Below, one piece after another: positions 11,263 through 24,971 of a stretch of 64,000 bases of DNA. The position numbers and the translations under genes were made by a program. The notes beneath the pieces were generated by a model. That model made no database searches. It had not been told where the DNA came from and worked only from the letters and a program-made list of their open reading frames with translations. Within the stretch, counting starts at the first letter, position 1; each line of letters opens with the position of its first letter. The DNA comes from Stichopus chloronotus (lineage: Eukaryota > Echinodermata > Holothuroidea > Aspidochirotida > Stichopodidae), in NCBI GenBank assembly GCA_021234535.1, contig CM037830.1, positions 4,810,170-4,874,169 of the forward strand, read 5' to 3'.

Positions 11263-14200
11263 ATGTTTGCTAGACGATTTGCCAACCCACGTAAAATCGG
11301 AAGACGGGAGAAAACCAGCAAGAAACAAGAAGTTGAAAAGGTAAGTTTGTTACTTCATAATGTCATCATACGTCTGGGAAGGAAACAAGGGAGGGGAGTT
11401 ATAGCCATTTTCGTGTGACAATATGCGTTATCTTATGGTACTTTGGCATGGTCAAATGAACGTAACAAAGTTGGAATCATAGTGGTGGAACTTCCACTCC
11501 TTTCGTTTCAAAGGTGATGGAAATCCTTAGAATATCTTCATGAAATAAATCGGAAGTGTTTGACGAGCATCTCCCCAAAGTTTCAGCCAAAAGTATTTCC
11601 TTTCGAAAATTTATACACTGTTGAAATTCAGAGAAATGCTGCCACTCTTGCCGCAGCTGAAGGTAAACACACGTAAGTCAAATTCTGTCAAATAACCACT
11701 AATAACATTTTCTATTTCTTTATAGGCTATATTTCTCTTTATATTTTATAATATTAACAATTGCAAAGGCAGTCACTTTCAACAATTTGTATGATCGACG
11801 ATAGCTGAAAGCTCTGGATTGTGTCTAAGGTTCAATGGTAACTGAATTTGTGACTTTTAGATGTCCCTACTGCACCAAATTCCGTCTAAGGTTACCTGTT
11901 AGGTGTGAAGTATCTCAAGAGGGGATGGGACACCCCTTCCCTTTCATCCCTCTCCCAGTCCAACCACCACCTATCCCCCATGACCGTAATTATTTTTCCC
12001 ATGAAGGTGGCTATCATTTTCAAGTTGTCACAAGGACTCACTCTTCGTTATGCAGTCATTGTAGCAAAATAAGAAAAAAAAATGTAACCAAAGTAAAACT
12101 GCTTGTCTGGAAACCAATTCCTCATGAAAACAAGAGTGTATAGGTTATGTAATATTTTGATGACTCTTTCAAAAAAGGTAAACTGTTGAAACTTTCAACC
12201 AGACTGTCTAAGTTTACCTGGTAGTTGAAGATGAGGGGTACCTCTTAAAAACCCCTCCCAGGCCAGTCATCACTTGTCCCATGCTTTTTCATCCACCCAG
12301 GCTCTTCAATCCAATTTGGAATGTGTGTGTGTGTTGGGGGGGGGGGGGACATGTTTCACTGACAGGTTTGAGTGATTGAAGCTGCCCCAGCAGGGTTCTG
12401 CGTTCTTCCCTCTTTTATTACTACAATCGATATGGCACATAGGCCCTATCATATCCTGTAAGATCATGTAACTAGGGGCTTAAAATCATAATTCGGCCAC
12501 GTTGCACCTAATGTACTTGCATCAAAACTAATTTATAATGAAAATTTTGCACAATTCGCACTGCATGGTACCTCTTTCAATCAAAATCATTCTCTAAATT
12601 GACAGTGGTAGTACTATGTGAAGAACATAATATACATTGTATTTATTTTTTACTTTCATATGTGGCAAGTCAAAACAGTATTATAAAGTAGGAGAATGTA
12701 GTAGAACTGGGAGGGTCTTTCTACGGGCGACAATTATCTGCCTCCCCCCCCCCTTTTTTTAACACGATCGTTTGGGAGGAAGCCAAGCGGTCAAGACATA
12801 CGAGTTTAGACGCCAATGGAGGTTTCAATGTTGGTGCACCCTTTTTTCGCACGACCATAACAATTTAAGACCCATTTGTTTGAAAGTTTCTCTATTATTT
12901 TGTCACAGATCACAGGCGTACTGAAAGAAATTCATCTAAACCACGAACACCACAAAGATAATAAAGCCAACGGCAGCAAGATACCAGTAGCAACCAAGGG
13001 TTACAAACAACAAAGAAAACAAACGTCGATTAACGCACCTGTTGAGAAAAGCATCAAAGAAGGAAAGCCCAAATATGCTAAGAAACCGAAGAAAGAAGGT
13101 AGAGCCCGATTAATTAAACTCAATGGTTCCTTACATGTATAGAGATATTACATGTATAGATTACATGTAGAGAGATATTGTCAGGCTAGCCGGACATTCT
13201 GATATTCTGTTATGATGTCAGTGTCTCGCCGGTCAATTGCTAATGTCTGTCAAACTTTTCCATCATGTTTCAATACGTGTAAGCAAATATGTTACTAGGT
13301 AAGGTGGAAAAAATACGTACAATAGGTACCTTTTTTTGCAAATTGACCAAAAAAGGACTGAAACCTGGAAAGGTTTATACTCAATTGTGTGTATTCTAAA
13401 CTTCAAAAGAAGAATGATGTCAAGAATGTACAGAAAAAAAAAGAATCTCAGAAGCTAGGTGTGTTTAATTTGATACTAATACTACAAGACCCACTAAATT
13501 GTTGTAGGCCTATGATCAGCTCAAAGCTATTTCATTAATTTTATTAGGCTAAAGTCGACTAATCCTTGCACAATTAGCTTACTTTGATTCCAGGTGTTTA
13601 GTCCTACATGTTCCCAGAAGGTGAGACAAAACTTAAACAACTGACATAAAAGAATACATTTTGTTACATTAAGTGACAGAAGTGATATTTTGACAACATC
13701 AGAGATACATCGACCAGATTCAGACTGATATTTGTCAATCTCATCAATCACAATGAACCGTTTCTTACATCTTCTTACAAAGGAACAGTAAATAACGAGG
13801 ATTATTGAGATTCAGAGGCTTTGCTGCTGTACTTTCCTTTTTTTTTGGTTTTTTTTTTGTTGAGAAATACAAAGGCCATTTAGGATACCTCCCTCTAGAG
13901 GCCCACTCGTAGTAAGGAAGCATTTTAACCAGGTGAATTTCCACTAGATTCAGAGAATGAAATTCGATCTTACTACAAATTCGGCCTTGGGTGACTTAAA
14001 TTTACTGGTTTGTATTTAGAATTTTAATACAAACAGGACACAATGAAAGAACGCTTTAACCGAAAGTTACCTTCCCTCTTAATCCGCTGGGACTACCCAA
14101 CTTCAATTACCCATCTCATTAAATTCAGATGTGATGCCAACAAACCTCATTGATTGGGAAGATGCAGTAATGGTGACCAGTGATGAAGATGACACTGTTG

Positions 14201-16814
14201 ATGATACCCCGTACGCACGTGACATTCATCGCTACCTGCAGGTAATTGTTAGACTTATAAGTTAAAAGCACCACGTTGAGTTGATATCGTTAAATACGAG
14301 AGAAAGGGTAGGCCTACTACAACCACATGTAAGCAGCGCTTTTAATCAGAATAATTAGTGTGATTTTTCCATCCATAATTGTCAAGAATTTTTGCCTTAG
14401 CCTCTACTTGCTGTGTGCATAAGAGTAAGTACTGATGTGAAAGTATATGCATTAGTGTACATTTTGCATTGACATACCTGATACATGGGAATCCTCTCAG
14501 TTTGACCACTTGCAATAAATATGTGAAAGAAATTTAACAGGCTTGAGAAAAAAAAATGTGACGAATTTCACGAAACCCAACTCCTTGATCCTTTAAAATC
14601 ATTGTCTGGAAATCTAAAGGATTAAAGGTAAAATGCTGGTTTGTTTTACAAGAAAGATGTTTTAAAACAGAATGACAAATTAGGACGGTGGCCCTCTTGT
14701 CAAAAACTGTTTCTCACGGACAGAAATCAGTTACTTAGTGCCCAAGAATAATTTTTGTATGCCATATTCGTACATTTTAATCTCCCCCATTTCCCTTCAA
14801 GACACTTTGTCAGCTAAAAATAAGTAAATAAGTTCGTCAAATTCTCTTTGACTTAACGACGTAGTTGGCTTTCTAAAAAGTACAACCCTTGTAGTACTAC
14901 AAGCGAGGATCCACAATCTTGAGAAGGGGGAGGGGGCGGCGAGCGCCACAAAGTGAGGTTTGGATTCTAGATGTGCTTAGATGAGATTTCCCAGCATGTG
15001 TGAGGCATATTTTTATATCTATTTCCTCATTATTTCGGAGTAAATGAAAAAAATCCTTGGTTAAAAATCGGGGTGCGCCCCCCACCTGGATCCGAGCCTG
15101 TACTGTACCAGCTTAAATTTTGTGATCAAGTTCGTGTAATATAACCCAGATTATTCCGTGAATAATTGCATAACCAACGTCAATGGTCGCAAAAGCTTCT
15201 AATTATCAGCGTTAGTCCATTTAAGGCAGCATAAATTTAGTGAGAATGAAATACTGCACTCTTGGCTGGTCGGTCACATACTCATTAACGATTCTCCAAA
15301 TTATGCAATAGTTTTCTATTACAGGCCTGTATCCAGGGAGGTTTTGACGAACACCCCCCCCCCCATGAGTTGGTCGTAATTGTCGGGTAAAACATTCCAC
15401 TTGTGGTAAAATCGAGCCCCCCCCCCCCATGAAAAAGCTACATACAGGCCTGCACTACCATACAAAGTAGTTACAATATACAATACACAATCAGATTGAA
15501 CAAACTTGACCTCAATACACGTTATATCCTTTGCAGCGTATTGAATCCAAATGTTGCCCAAAGTTGGAATTTATCCAAAAGTGCATTTCAGCCGAGAACA
15601 GACGGGTTCTATTGTCTTGGATGAGAGACGTACAGGTGAGTATTTACACATAAGGGATACATTCTCTGAGAGTGAGATCTAGACGTAAATTGTTTGGACT
15701 GATTAGTCTGGTCTACTGGTCTTGCAGGGTGCATATCCCTTTAAACTCGTAAACTTTTCGCATTAAATGTCACATCCTCAAGTATTTCACATAAGTGTGA
15801 GACAAAGGTAAATATTACCAAAGAAAATCTGAGCTTCTATTTAAAGTGTGGTGTTATATTAAAGTCAGGTATATGGTTTCCTCTGCAGGAATTTCTTGAC
15901 ATGCACCAAGAGACCTTTCATCTCGCCATTACCATTATTGATATAGTCCTACAGAAAAGCAACGTCCAACTTCAAGAATATCAACTTCTTGGACTTGTGG
16001 GTTTCTTCATCGCCGCTAAGTTCACAGAAAGATATCTTCCCGAGGTAAAACAACAAACCAGTCCTTGAAGATAATACATTCCTCCTATCACTGAGGGTAA
16101 GAGTAAGTCTTTCACCACGTTTTTTTTCTTCAATTTTTAGGTGGACACACTAATGTACCTTGCCTCTTATGCCTACAACTCCCAGCTCATCTTGCAAAAG
16201 GAGAGAGAGGTTATCCATTTAATGGAATTTGACTTCAATTTGCCAACGACATCCTGGTTCCTCCAATACTACGCTCAGGACACCGAATCTTCATCTGTGA
16301 GTACACTTTTTTTGAGCCTTCTGGGAAGCATTCAAGAGCACATCTTCAATAGAAACCTTGACCACAGTAAAATCTCTACTCTTATAATTATAGACTCATA
16401 GATTCAACTTTCTATTTATCCTTCTTTTGATATTCACTGCAGGTTCATCATTTAGCTGAAGCTTTGGCAGACCTCTTCATCCTCGACCCTACATCAGTCT
16501 CAGTATTCCCGCCATCCATCCGTGCTGCATCTTCTCTCTTAGTCGCCAAAAAGTTACACGGCACGAGTACATCGAAGTGGCTTCACGCCCTTCGATCGAA
16601 ATGTTCCCATTCCGACTGTGATTTACAGAGGGCCAACACATCTCTGATGGACTTGATTCAAAACATGGGCAAAACAAAGGTAACCACTATTACTTTGGTT
16701 TTCGATAAATCACCCCTCCCAAGTTACTTTTTGCCAACCGTCTTCTAAGACTACAACTTTTTTTTCTCTCCCCAGATGAGCAGCATCGAGGAACGAGTGG
16801 CGACTTTGCTCTGA
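11263..16814 (+). CDS. Divergent A/B-type cyclin (355 aa, 8 coding exons)
   Basis: Coding exons are 11263-11340, 12909-13098, 14129-14241, 15537-15635, 15889-16044, 16141-16296, 16443-16679 and 16776-16814. All junctions are GT/AG and all phases match. Cyclins bind and activate cyclin-dependent kinases. Residues 1-127 are basic, then acidic, and low in complexity. The cyclin box begins near residue 115 (ARDIHRYLQRIESK) and runs through W155, ET at 168-169, D178 and YQLLGLVGFFIAAKF. K204 and E233 match in identity and spacing the Lys/Glu pair of cyclin A that contacts the kinase. The second fold ends at L355. Cyclin A is the closest match I can recall (CCPKLEFIQK, FNLPTTSWFL). Odd points: the MRAIL substrate-docking patch reads NRRVL (148-152), and I see no RxxL destruction box or KEN box in the N-terminus. 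It could be a lineage-specific A/B-like cyclin or an O-like cyclin. Alternative introns cannot be excluded. A polyadenylation signal AATAAA lies at 16880. Confidence 0.85.
14900..15100. mobile_element. Degenerate MITE in cyclin intron 3
   Basis: The left end CAAGCGAGGATCCA pairs imperfectly with the inverted right end CAGGCTCGGATCCA. The interior carries the G-rich and C-rich tracts (GGGGGAGGGGGCGG, GCGCCCCCCACC) seen in the hAT-like elements. The flanks do not give a convincing 8-bp duplication, so this call rests on end similarity alone. A 62-codon minus frame inside it is a shadow. Confidence 0.4.
15323..15452. mobile_element. Short palindromic MITE in cyclin intron 3
   Basis: It begins CAGGCCTGTATCCAG and ends ACATACAGGCCTG, so CAGGCCTGTAT is an 11-bp terminal inverted repeat. 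Two poly-C tracts lie between the ends. No matching target duplication was found (TTCTATTA against CACTACCA). It resembles the hAT-like family in form. It ends about 85 bp before cyclin exon 4. Confidence 0.55.
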
Positions 16815-16879
16815 ACTAATACAATGGCAATCAACTTGCAAAATGGACCTTGACCTTGAGAAAACTTGCCAAAAAATAC

Positions 16880-16885
16880 AATAAA
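16880..16885 (+). terminator. Polyadenylation signal of the cyclin gene
   Basis: AATAAA lies 66 bp after the cyclin stop codon in an A-rich stretch. On the opposite strand, AATAAA at about 16989-16994 and about 17153-17158 are candidate signals for SHQ1, so the two 3' ends probably lie within a few hundred bp of each other. Confidence 0.55.
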
Positions 16886-17416
16886 AACACAAAATTATAA
16901 AAAAAGCGTTGGCAGTAAAACATGACTGCCCAAAAAAATATACAATGAAATATTAAACATAATGATACTATAACATATAGGTTTCTATATTTATTTAGCT
17001 GTACTTTTCATAATTACATTTAGCCTTTTGTTTGTCAAGTCACTTTGCACCTTACTTTAAATATTCATGATTTATCGCTTAGTAAAAGCAATACAAAACT
17101 TTCTTTGACCTCGACTCCTTTGTTTGGTTTGTTTTTTTGTCATTTGTGTAACTTTATTGCTGCCCTCCCTCTTGCCTCAGTCAGTCATCCTGGTTATCAA
17201 CGTTTGTTCTTTCCAACTCGCAAGTACTTGAAAGTACTTGAAGATAACATTTAAATTTTGCTTCATGATACTAAAACTATGCTTCACTGGTGTACTACTG
17301 TCATGCTCAATTTCGACATGATTGGTGTGCAATTACCTTCAAGAAAGTACTTTTTTACTACAGCTGAGGTTCTTTCTGATCGTCTTCATAATTAAACAAA
17401 TTGTACATCAGAGCCG

Positions 17417-20400
17417 CTAGCTACTATCTTCCAGGTCATCACTGTCATCATCAGAGTCCAATTCACCTCCCATGGCATTAGTTCTACTTTTTTCAATCAT
17501 CAATGACGCCATTTTGTTTGCAAGGCAACTTTCATGTTCATTATTAGGCACGCTCTTTTCCTCTGGTTGGCTTGATGATTCTAAGGCACTGCATAAATTG
17601 TCCTTTGTGATTTCAGTAATTTTCTCCATAACGCTGTCTGCTTGGCCGTCTCCTGTTTCAGAAATCAAACAGTTCTCTTTCAGCTCTGATCCAGAACCCT
17701 CTCCACTACTTCTCCGGCTGACTTGCAGCTCTATAGTCTGATCGTCAGCAGTATTTTGTAGCAGTTGGGGATATCCCTGCATCTCAATCACTGGTGATGT
17801 TTCTTCCTCCACATTCTCCTCCTCAAGGACGCATCTTGCTGCTGCCTCTAATTCTTCCAAATCGAGTTCCATATCCTCCTTGAAAATTTCCACCTATGAT
17901 GAAAAATGTTTTACAAGACATCACCAGGAATGTAAGATTCATTTGCATTGTCACAGCAGGCGGAACTTAGGAGAAACTCCTTCCATTGAAGTAGCCTACT
18001 TTCCACTATGGTATGACCAACTTCACATAAAAGGTCCATATATTGTCTGCTCAGTCCTAAATTAGATTAACATTATCATTTGTTATTCTTGAAAATCAGT
18101 TTTCCAACTACCCACGTGTTCGACGTAGACACGAAAACTTTTTGATGTATAACTTGCTGAACATTGTGCTTCTCTGCTTCACCTTGCAGGTTACTTATGG
18201 ATGAGAAGGCAATGCATACAAATATATAGGCATCCCACTGGCAATTGGGACTGGTACATAAAAACTGGTATCAGAAGGACATTGCCCCATTGAGTGGGTC
18301 TTCCCCATCCACTACACTCTCTCTTTTCTGCCCATACACAAATCAACCTGGCTACCATTCACAGAGGGACTGTGATGGTACGATACTGTTAGTAGTATAC
18401 TTATGCTGTAAGATCGACCACAATGATGTTCTTCACTAAAGCATCCCTGTGATTAGCCAAGCCCTAACCTGAATGGCTTTACCAAGGCCTTTTTTGCCCA
18501 CCCTCTTGCCTCGACACATAGAGATGATCCAAGGACATACCTTGTCTAGAGCTGAGGCTAGTAGTTTAATTTTCTTGTGAGGCTGTGCCTGCAGCCATAT
18601 ACAATAATCTGTGATGTAGAGCTCATTCAGAATGTAATGAGGATCATCTGCTCCTAGCAGCCTGTGCACCTCAAGCAAGGATTTCAAAATCTGGTTACGA
18701 CCTGATGGAGAAAAAAAAAGTTATTGTGCTACGTGATGTGGTGATACTCCGCTGGCGGTTCTGACACCCCATGGTAGCAAAGGGTTATTCACAACTTTCA
18801 CAAGTTGACATATTCCCATAACCTGGATAACTGAAATGTATTTGTCTCAATTCTGAGAGAATGTGAAAATGTATTTTGCAAAATGGTCTTTTTGGAGGAA
18901 AACTGCACCAAGAACTCAACAAATGTCAGTTGTTTCACATTCCTCTGCATACTGGTGAAATTCTTTGCACAGAAATCCATTTCATTTCAAAAATTGAAGA
19001 TAATTTTTAACAAACCTAAACGGAAAATTGTCTTCACATCCTGCACAGTAGCAATGGCCAGTTTCCAATGACGGTAAAGAGGGTAACAGAGAGAACGCCT
19101 CACAGAAGTCACCAAAACATCTCTGGGTGTAGAATCTGTGTCCAACCATGACAGGGTGCTGCTTAATTTGCATATTGTCCATGCTGACTCCACCTGAAAC
19201 AGAGTGGAAGGTGCCAAAAAATTTGTGCCATGTGTTTGGAACTGCCACATTGATTCAAGCATCCTTGGAAATATTGAAGATTCTTTCCCACAGCAAGCAA
19301 AGCATCTTGTCACATGCTCGCAGCTTTCACACCGAGTGCAGGCAAAGAGACTCTAGCAGTTGCTATTGTCCCACTTGGTCTAACGCTTGGAATATTTTTG
19401 TTTAATCATGCTAATCCAGGATTTCTGTGAAATTGGAGGCTGTTCAGAGAAACACAAATGCAACGGATAGAGCCAATGTCAATATGCGATTTGAATTGAA
19501 AAATGAGTGAACTTTTGAGTGATAATTCAAAATTTGCAAACAGACAACATAATGGCTGTCATGTTAAGTCTCCTCCACCATATCAAGCTCACTTACACTG
19601 TTTTCTCCCTCCATAATTCGGTGATTGTATGCATAGGCAAAAAGAATGTCCAACAGTCCCATGTAGGCCACCTTTTCCATTGTTTTATCCAATAGGAATT
19701 CCTTATTTGGAAATTTCAGCATTCTATCTTTTTCAGCCTCGGAGAACTCGATCAAGTTTGTTTCTAAAAGAGACCAACACAAGAACAATATCATGCTTCA
19801 CACTTAAATCAGGAATACAGATTTTCTTTTTTTTCTGGTTTTCTGCTTGGGTAAAAAGAAAATTTGTATTCCACTAAATGAGAGGTAGGAAATATCCAAG
19901 TTGAAAGACAATTATAATAATAAATGAAGCCAACTAGAGACAAGTCTTCAAACCAGCTTAGACTGTGCAAAATAAAAAACTGCTATTAACAGAAATGGGC
20001 AGACAATTCCAGAATTTGGGCCAACTTGATGGAAAGGCAGGATCACCATACGTTCTGGGAACAGTGAGGATAAGCGTATTACAAGAATGCAAAGTGTATT
20101 GACCTGAAAAGTCAGATGATCAGACAAATAATAGAGTGCCATTCCAAGACTGCATTTACAAATAATTAGTATTTTTAACTTTAAATCTTGAATTTGACTA
20201 GCAACCAGTAAGGAAAGGAGAGGATGATACTTATGACCCGATGTTGAAGTCATAGCAGTCAACAACAACGTCTACAGAATACTGCAGCCAGTCTCTTAAT
20301 CAGATACACTGGTATACCATAAAGCAGACTATTACAATAATCCATATGACTAGGAATAGAGGAATATACCAATGTGCAAACAAGGACATTTCAAAAAGTG

Positions 20401-23400
20401 GGTTCTTGACATTTTCATATGTATATGTAATATTACCACAGTTATTGCTCCTGTGTATTGGTAAAGGTGTCTTCATGTCATACAGTGTGGACCCTTCGGA
20501 CACAAATTGCTTCTAAGAAGTCATGATGTGAAAAATACATTTTATGAATACCGACACATAAATATGCAAAATGTAGCATCATTAAGTGATTTAATATTCA
20601 CAACTGGTGGTGCCAATGTAATATTTGAGTCATCACAGAAGGTAAGTCAAAGATGCCTTGCATAGATAATTGTACATTACGATATATTCCTGCTGTAGAC
20701 GATACCTGATGAGGGGTCCAAGAGAACCTGCCAAGGCGGTTTGTAATCGAGAAGTGGCTGTATCATATCATCCTGGTACAGATCAGCGCTAAAAAAACAA
20801 CCCAGTAAGAAAAAAAAAAGGACTGAAGAAGTGAAGGAAACGAGGATTTGGTAGCGACAAATTGAAAAGGAAGACTTGCCACAAGCACCTCAGTGTCATC
20901 ACTGTCAAACAGTGTACACAAAAATTACTATAAACTCTAGACTTCAGACTCTTGACTTCAGTTTTGCTTTACTCCCAAAGTGATAAGACTGTCCCCCTGT
21001 CCCCACACAACCCTTCTGCTTTTCTTTTCATAGGAAGATATTGACAATGCTTCTAATGTGAAACATATTTTACTACACCACTTTTGAAAAGTTATCCATA
21101 TACCCACTGAAGACAATGTCAATTAACACCATCCTTATGTGTTGCTGTAATGCTTCAAAAAAAAAAACAAAAACAGCACAATTAATTTTGAAATACACTC
21201 CATTTTAAGTTTTCTTCAGTTTGGAATGTCACATTAGTTATGACTGACACTAGCTTGGAAGATGGTTTTTGAGTCTGAAAGGCATTCATCAAAGGTGCCT
21301 CCACAAAATGGTCTGATACAAGACTATAAACAACATGGGGGATAAAAAAATCCAGACAATGAGACATTTAAATGACTCTTCATTGGACAGTCTTCTACCT
21401 TGCCTTATACTCAATTACATTTCAAATTTCAAATGTCTATCAAATATTTTACATTAGTAACTTCCTTACAGGTAGTGTTCATCATCAAATTTGTCCTCTT
21501 CTTCCTGTTTTCTGCCCTCTCGTCTCTCCTTTGCCGTCATGCCATCTGGGTCTGGAACATCAACTATGCTACACAATTCCTCCTGGATAGTGAAATAAAA
21601 ATGTTGGAGAAAGTCAGTGGCAAAACTGTCATTACAGCAGAGAGAGCATATAAAGAAAATAAATTCTTCCTATTGCATGAAATGTGACATATGAACAGCA
21701 GAGACTGACAGTTAATGGTATAGAATAAATGCTTTGATTGCCAAACTGCACTGGAGGTGATGTAACAACCAGTCTGGCCATCTAATTATTTTAATTAATT
21801 TCGTTTTGGAGTCTTAACTAAAACCATCAGATGTAATATGTTACTAACTGTGGTTACCTAAAGACTGGCAGTTGTGATTGACTAACATTAATATATTAGA
21901 CTTAGCAAACACTGATTAAAGGAAAACTGTTGTACAGCCTTCCAAATAGTCCAGATTATTCAAGTATAGTTTTTCAAATAAGAAGACACCCTTGGGTAGT
22001 ACAATAAATTCATGTCCAAAGAAAATATGAAGATTTTATGAATATACTTTTTATTCATCTGCAAGGCGCCATGCTGTTGTGAAATGATGTGATCCTGACG
22101 TCACACATGAACCTGCACATATCACATAGTATTGCCTGTGCATGTGATATGTCAAACATTCCAAAATGGCGATACACTGTACAACAAAAAATTTCATGTT
22201 ATATTTAAGAGAAGTAATTACGAAAATAACACCAATACTGTCGTTACTGTTTGTAAATAAATTTACACAACCTGTAGGAAGAGACTGAAACACCCACTAT
22301 GGTTCTTCTTTAATGGTATCTCATTAAAATTTGATACGGCAGTTGTCTATTACACACTTAGCCACCTTGTGCAAAGCCTTTTTCCACTAAGTTTTTCTTT
22401 TACACTCAGGTGTAACCTAGAAACCATTGAGTTTTTCATTAGATTTGATATCATATAGCACTTTCACTGAGATGGTCTACTAGGTTACAAGATTCTGAGG
22501 TTACAATAACAGTGAACTGCTTTTATATCGATTACACTCAATTTTACATAGGTACAAACATCACTACCTATCACAAAAAGTCATACTGCTGAATGTAAGG
22601 AAATTTGATGACTGAAGCTGAAAAGTAGATACACACCAAACCATTTGCACACTGTAAAGTACCTGCAGTCGAGAGAATACCCCACTCCTTCGGCCAGCAA
22701 AGCCGTACGTGACAGGTCCAACAATCTGATCTTCATCAAATAAACAAGGTGTTTGATCAACCTCCCATGAGATCTCCTCCTCTCCCTCATCATCTGCATC
22801 ATTGCTGTCTTCATCATCTTCCTCCTCCTGTGCCTCTCTCTCTCTGTTGCTGGCTTCTCCTAGGTGTGGTGCTGAATAGTATTGAAACAAGACATACAAC
22901 TTTTGCAAATTTTTTGAAACTCTTAAAATGTAATACGCAGATGAAGTGCAAGTGAATATGGCCTTTGTGGGTATTTGTAGTTTGGGTAGGCAGGGTGAGG
23001 GGTCATGGCACGTTAATATGGATTTCACGCAATAAAAACAACTGTGAAAGAAGTAAATAATTACAAAATTTATCTACTAATTATTTGTACATGAGATATT
23101 ATTTAACATTTACTTTTACAGATGAAGCCCAATATGGTAAATGACTTATAAGAGTGCAACCACCAAAGATGGTATGTATTGTGTACTTGAAAGTAAATAC
23201 TAAAATAGGACTTGATTAAACTAGACACATACCAATTGTTTCTATAGAGGGTTCTGAAGCACTGTTTGCACCACTTGGTGCCATCAATTTGGTCAACATA
23301 TCCAGCCCATCAAACTTTTCACCCGGTGTTTCTTTTGGAAGTCTTATAACAAAAACTCCTGTAAACAAAGCAAAAATAGTAGTGTGTAAAATGAAGTTGT

Positions 23401-24971
23401 AAAATAACATAAGATGGTGTAAGTAGAAGAACTGGGCCCATTATCTTATAACTATCTGGGAAGATAGCATTGTAAACAAATGTCGAATGTCCTTCAAGGC
23501 AACCCAGAGAGATACACTAGGTAGAAATACGTATGATCAGACTCAATAACCCCTTACAAATACACCACTAGTGATTGTCACCAGCAAAGGCAAAACCAAA
23601 GCCAAGTTTACTGATTTCAGAAATAAACACAGTTTCAAATTCCCAGTTGAGTTAATAATTGGTTTTCCTTCCAAATGCACTTACAGATTAATTACTCAAA
23701 AATGTAATTCTGTTGGCAATTAAACATTACCTCCAAGAAAAATTGTTATTAAGATCAAAGAAAGTGGACTTTTGACCCAATATGTGATATCTGACGTAAA
23801 TTGATGTTTCTATTTTGAAATACTGAAAGGACTCTCAATTATATCAAAGTCCATCAACAATTAACAAAAAAAAAACCTACAAAAGATGTAGTTCAGTGAC
23901 CACTGGTAAACATCCTCTCAATCATCAAATTTTGGCACTTTTGAAGAAATGGTAAAACATTAGAACAGATATACTTTCTGCTCTGTATAAAACTTCTTAC
24001 ATTCCATCTATACCCTAGGGTATTAAAGACAGTGACTCATCACCCCAAGCTACATTTTTGCGAGGGTCACTATGGGGTAAGCAATATTCTCAATTGGTTC
24101 TTCTTTTTGATTGATAGCAAATTCAAAAGATATAGAGAAACTCACATTACACAGCTTACACAGGCAGAGTGCTTGATTACACATGTGGCCCTGGGATGCT
24201 TACCAGGATATGCAGCATTTAAATTAGGATTGTGGTTCAACAAGGAATTTAAGACAGGCTGTAAGGAGGGGAAGGGGTGGAAAGAAGTAAGTGGTTAGGA
24301 GCACTGAAACTGTGTGGGGCAATGAGCACCTACCTTCCTTTAAGAAAGATTCAAAATGAATTGTTACCTTTATTGGAGTCATAGGTGGCTGTCTCTCTTC
24401 CATCCTCAACTAATGCTCCAGGGAGGGTTAACCTACAAAAAAAAACACAGACACACACAAGACTATGGAAGCTGGGACTCACTCCATGTAATGCAATACA
24501 TACCAGAAGGTGAGTCACCACCTATGGTATATACACATAAAAAATGAAAATTGACAAACTGACACACTGTAGACAAAACATAACTTTTGTGTAGGTTACC
24601 TACTGTATAGTAGCTGGCTGACACAAACATTGAATGCCAAAGGGCTCCAGTACAGTAGCTAGCTAAACACAAACACTGAATACTAAAGAAAACTGGTTTT
24701 GCCAGTTTCCAGAAAGGTACCTGGTTTTGTCAGTCTCCAGAATGTTACAAAGAGATGTACACAATGTGAAGGAACCAATGAAAATGAAGGAACACAGGTA
24801 TTGATAATAAATGGAACACTTACAGTACCTCAGAAAATATGGTTTGGAGTAAAATTTGAAAGATTTGCCATCCACAAATATCTCAGTCTCTGAAACTCTT
24901 GCAAATCTTGCTTTTATAGTCAAAGTGAGGAAGTCATCCTCTTGGCTCAGTTCAAATGCTGGAGTGAGCAT
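17417..24971 (-). CDS. SHQ1: SHQ1, H/ACA ribonucleoprotein assembly chaperone (573 aa, 10 coding exons)
   Basis: Exons in transcript order are 24971-24829, 24432-24368, 23358-23233, 22871-22663, 21582-21470, 20788-20706, 19763-19597, 19193-19016, 18701-18541 and 17893-17417. Every junction is GT/AG in a consistent phase. The total of 573 aa is close to human SHQ1 (577). SHQ1 holds free dyskerin before it joins H/ACA snoRNPs and telomerase RNP. Residues 1 to about 100 form the CS (p23-like) domain: it opens [20 protein letters not shown], has a YFLRLTLPG junction and then [11 protein letters not shown]. An acidic linker ([18 protein letters not shown]) follows. The SHQ1 domain includes [19 protein letters not shown], a LLDKT...LLDILFAY stretch, [17 protein letters not shown], and [15 protein letters not shown]. 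The tail starts with [15 protein letters not shown] sequence and ends in a Ser/Asp-rich run ([13 protein letters not shown]). The start codon aligns with the human start. The gene is convergent with the cyclin. Confidence 0.96.
22096..22152. promoter_or_regulatory. CRE palindrome and adjacent 11-bp hairpin in SHQ1 intron 4
   Basis: TGACGTCA, a perfect CRE/ATF core, lies at 22096-22103. Just after it, ACATATCACAT (22117-22127) and ATGTGATATGT (22142-22152) form a perfect 11-bp stem with a 14-nt loop. Both are visible in the sequence. Any regulatory role is unknown, and chance is possible. Confidence 0.3.
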
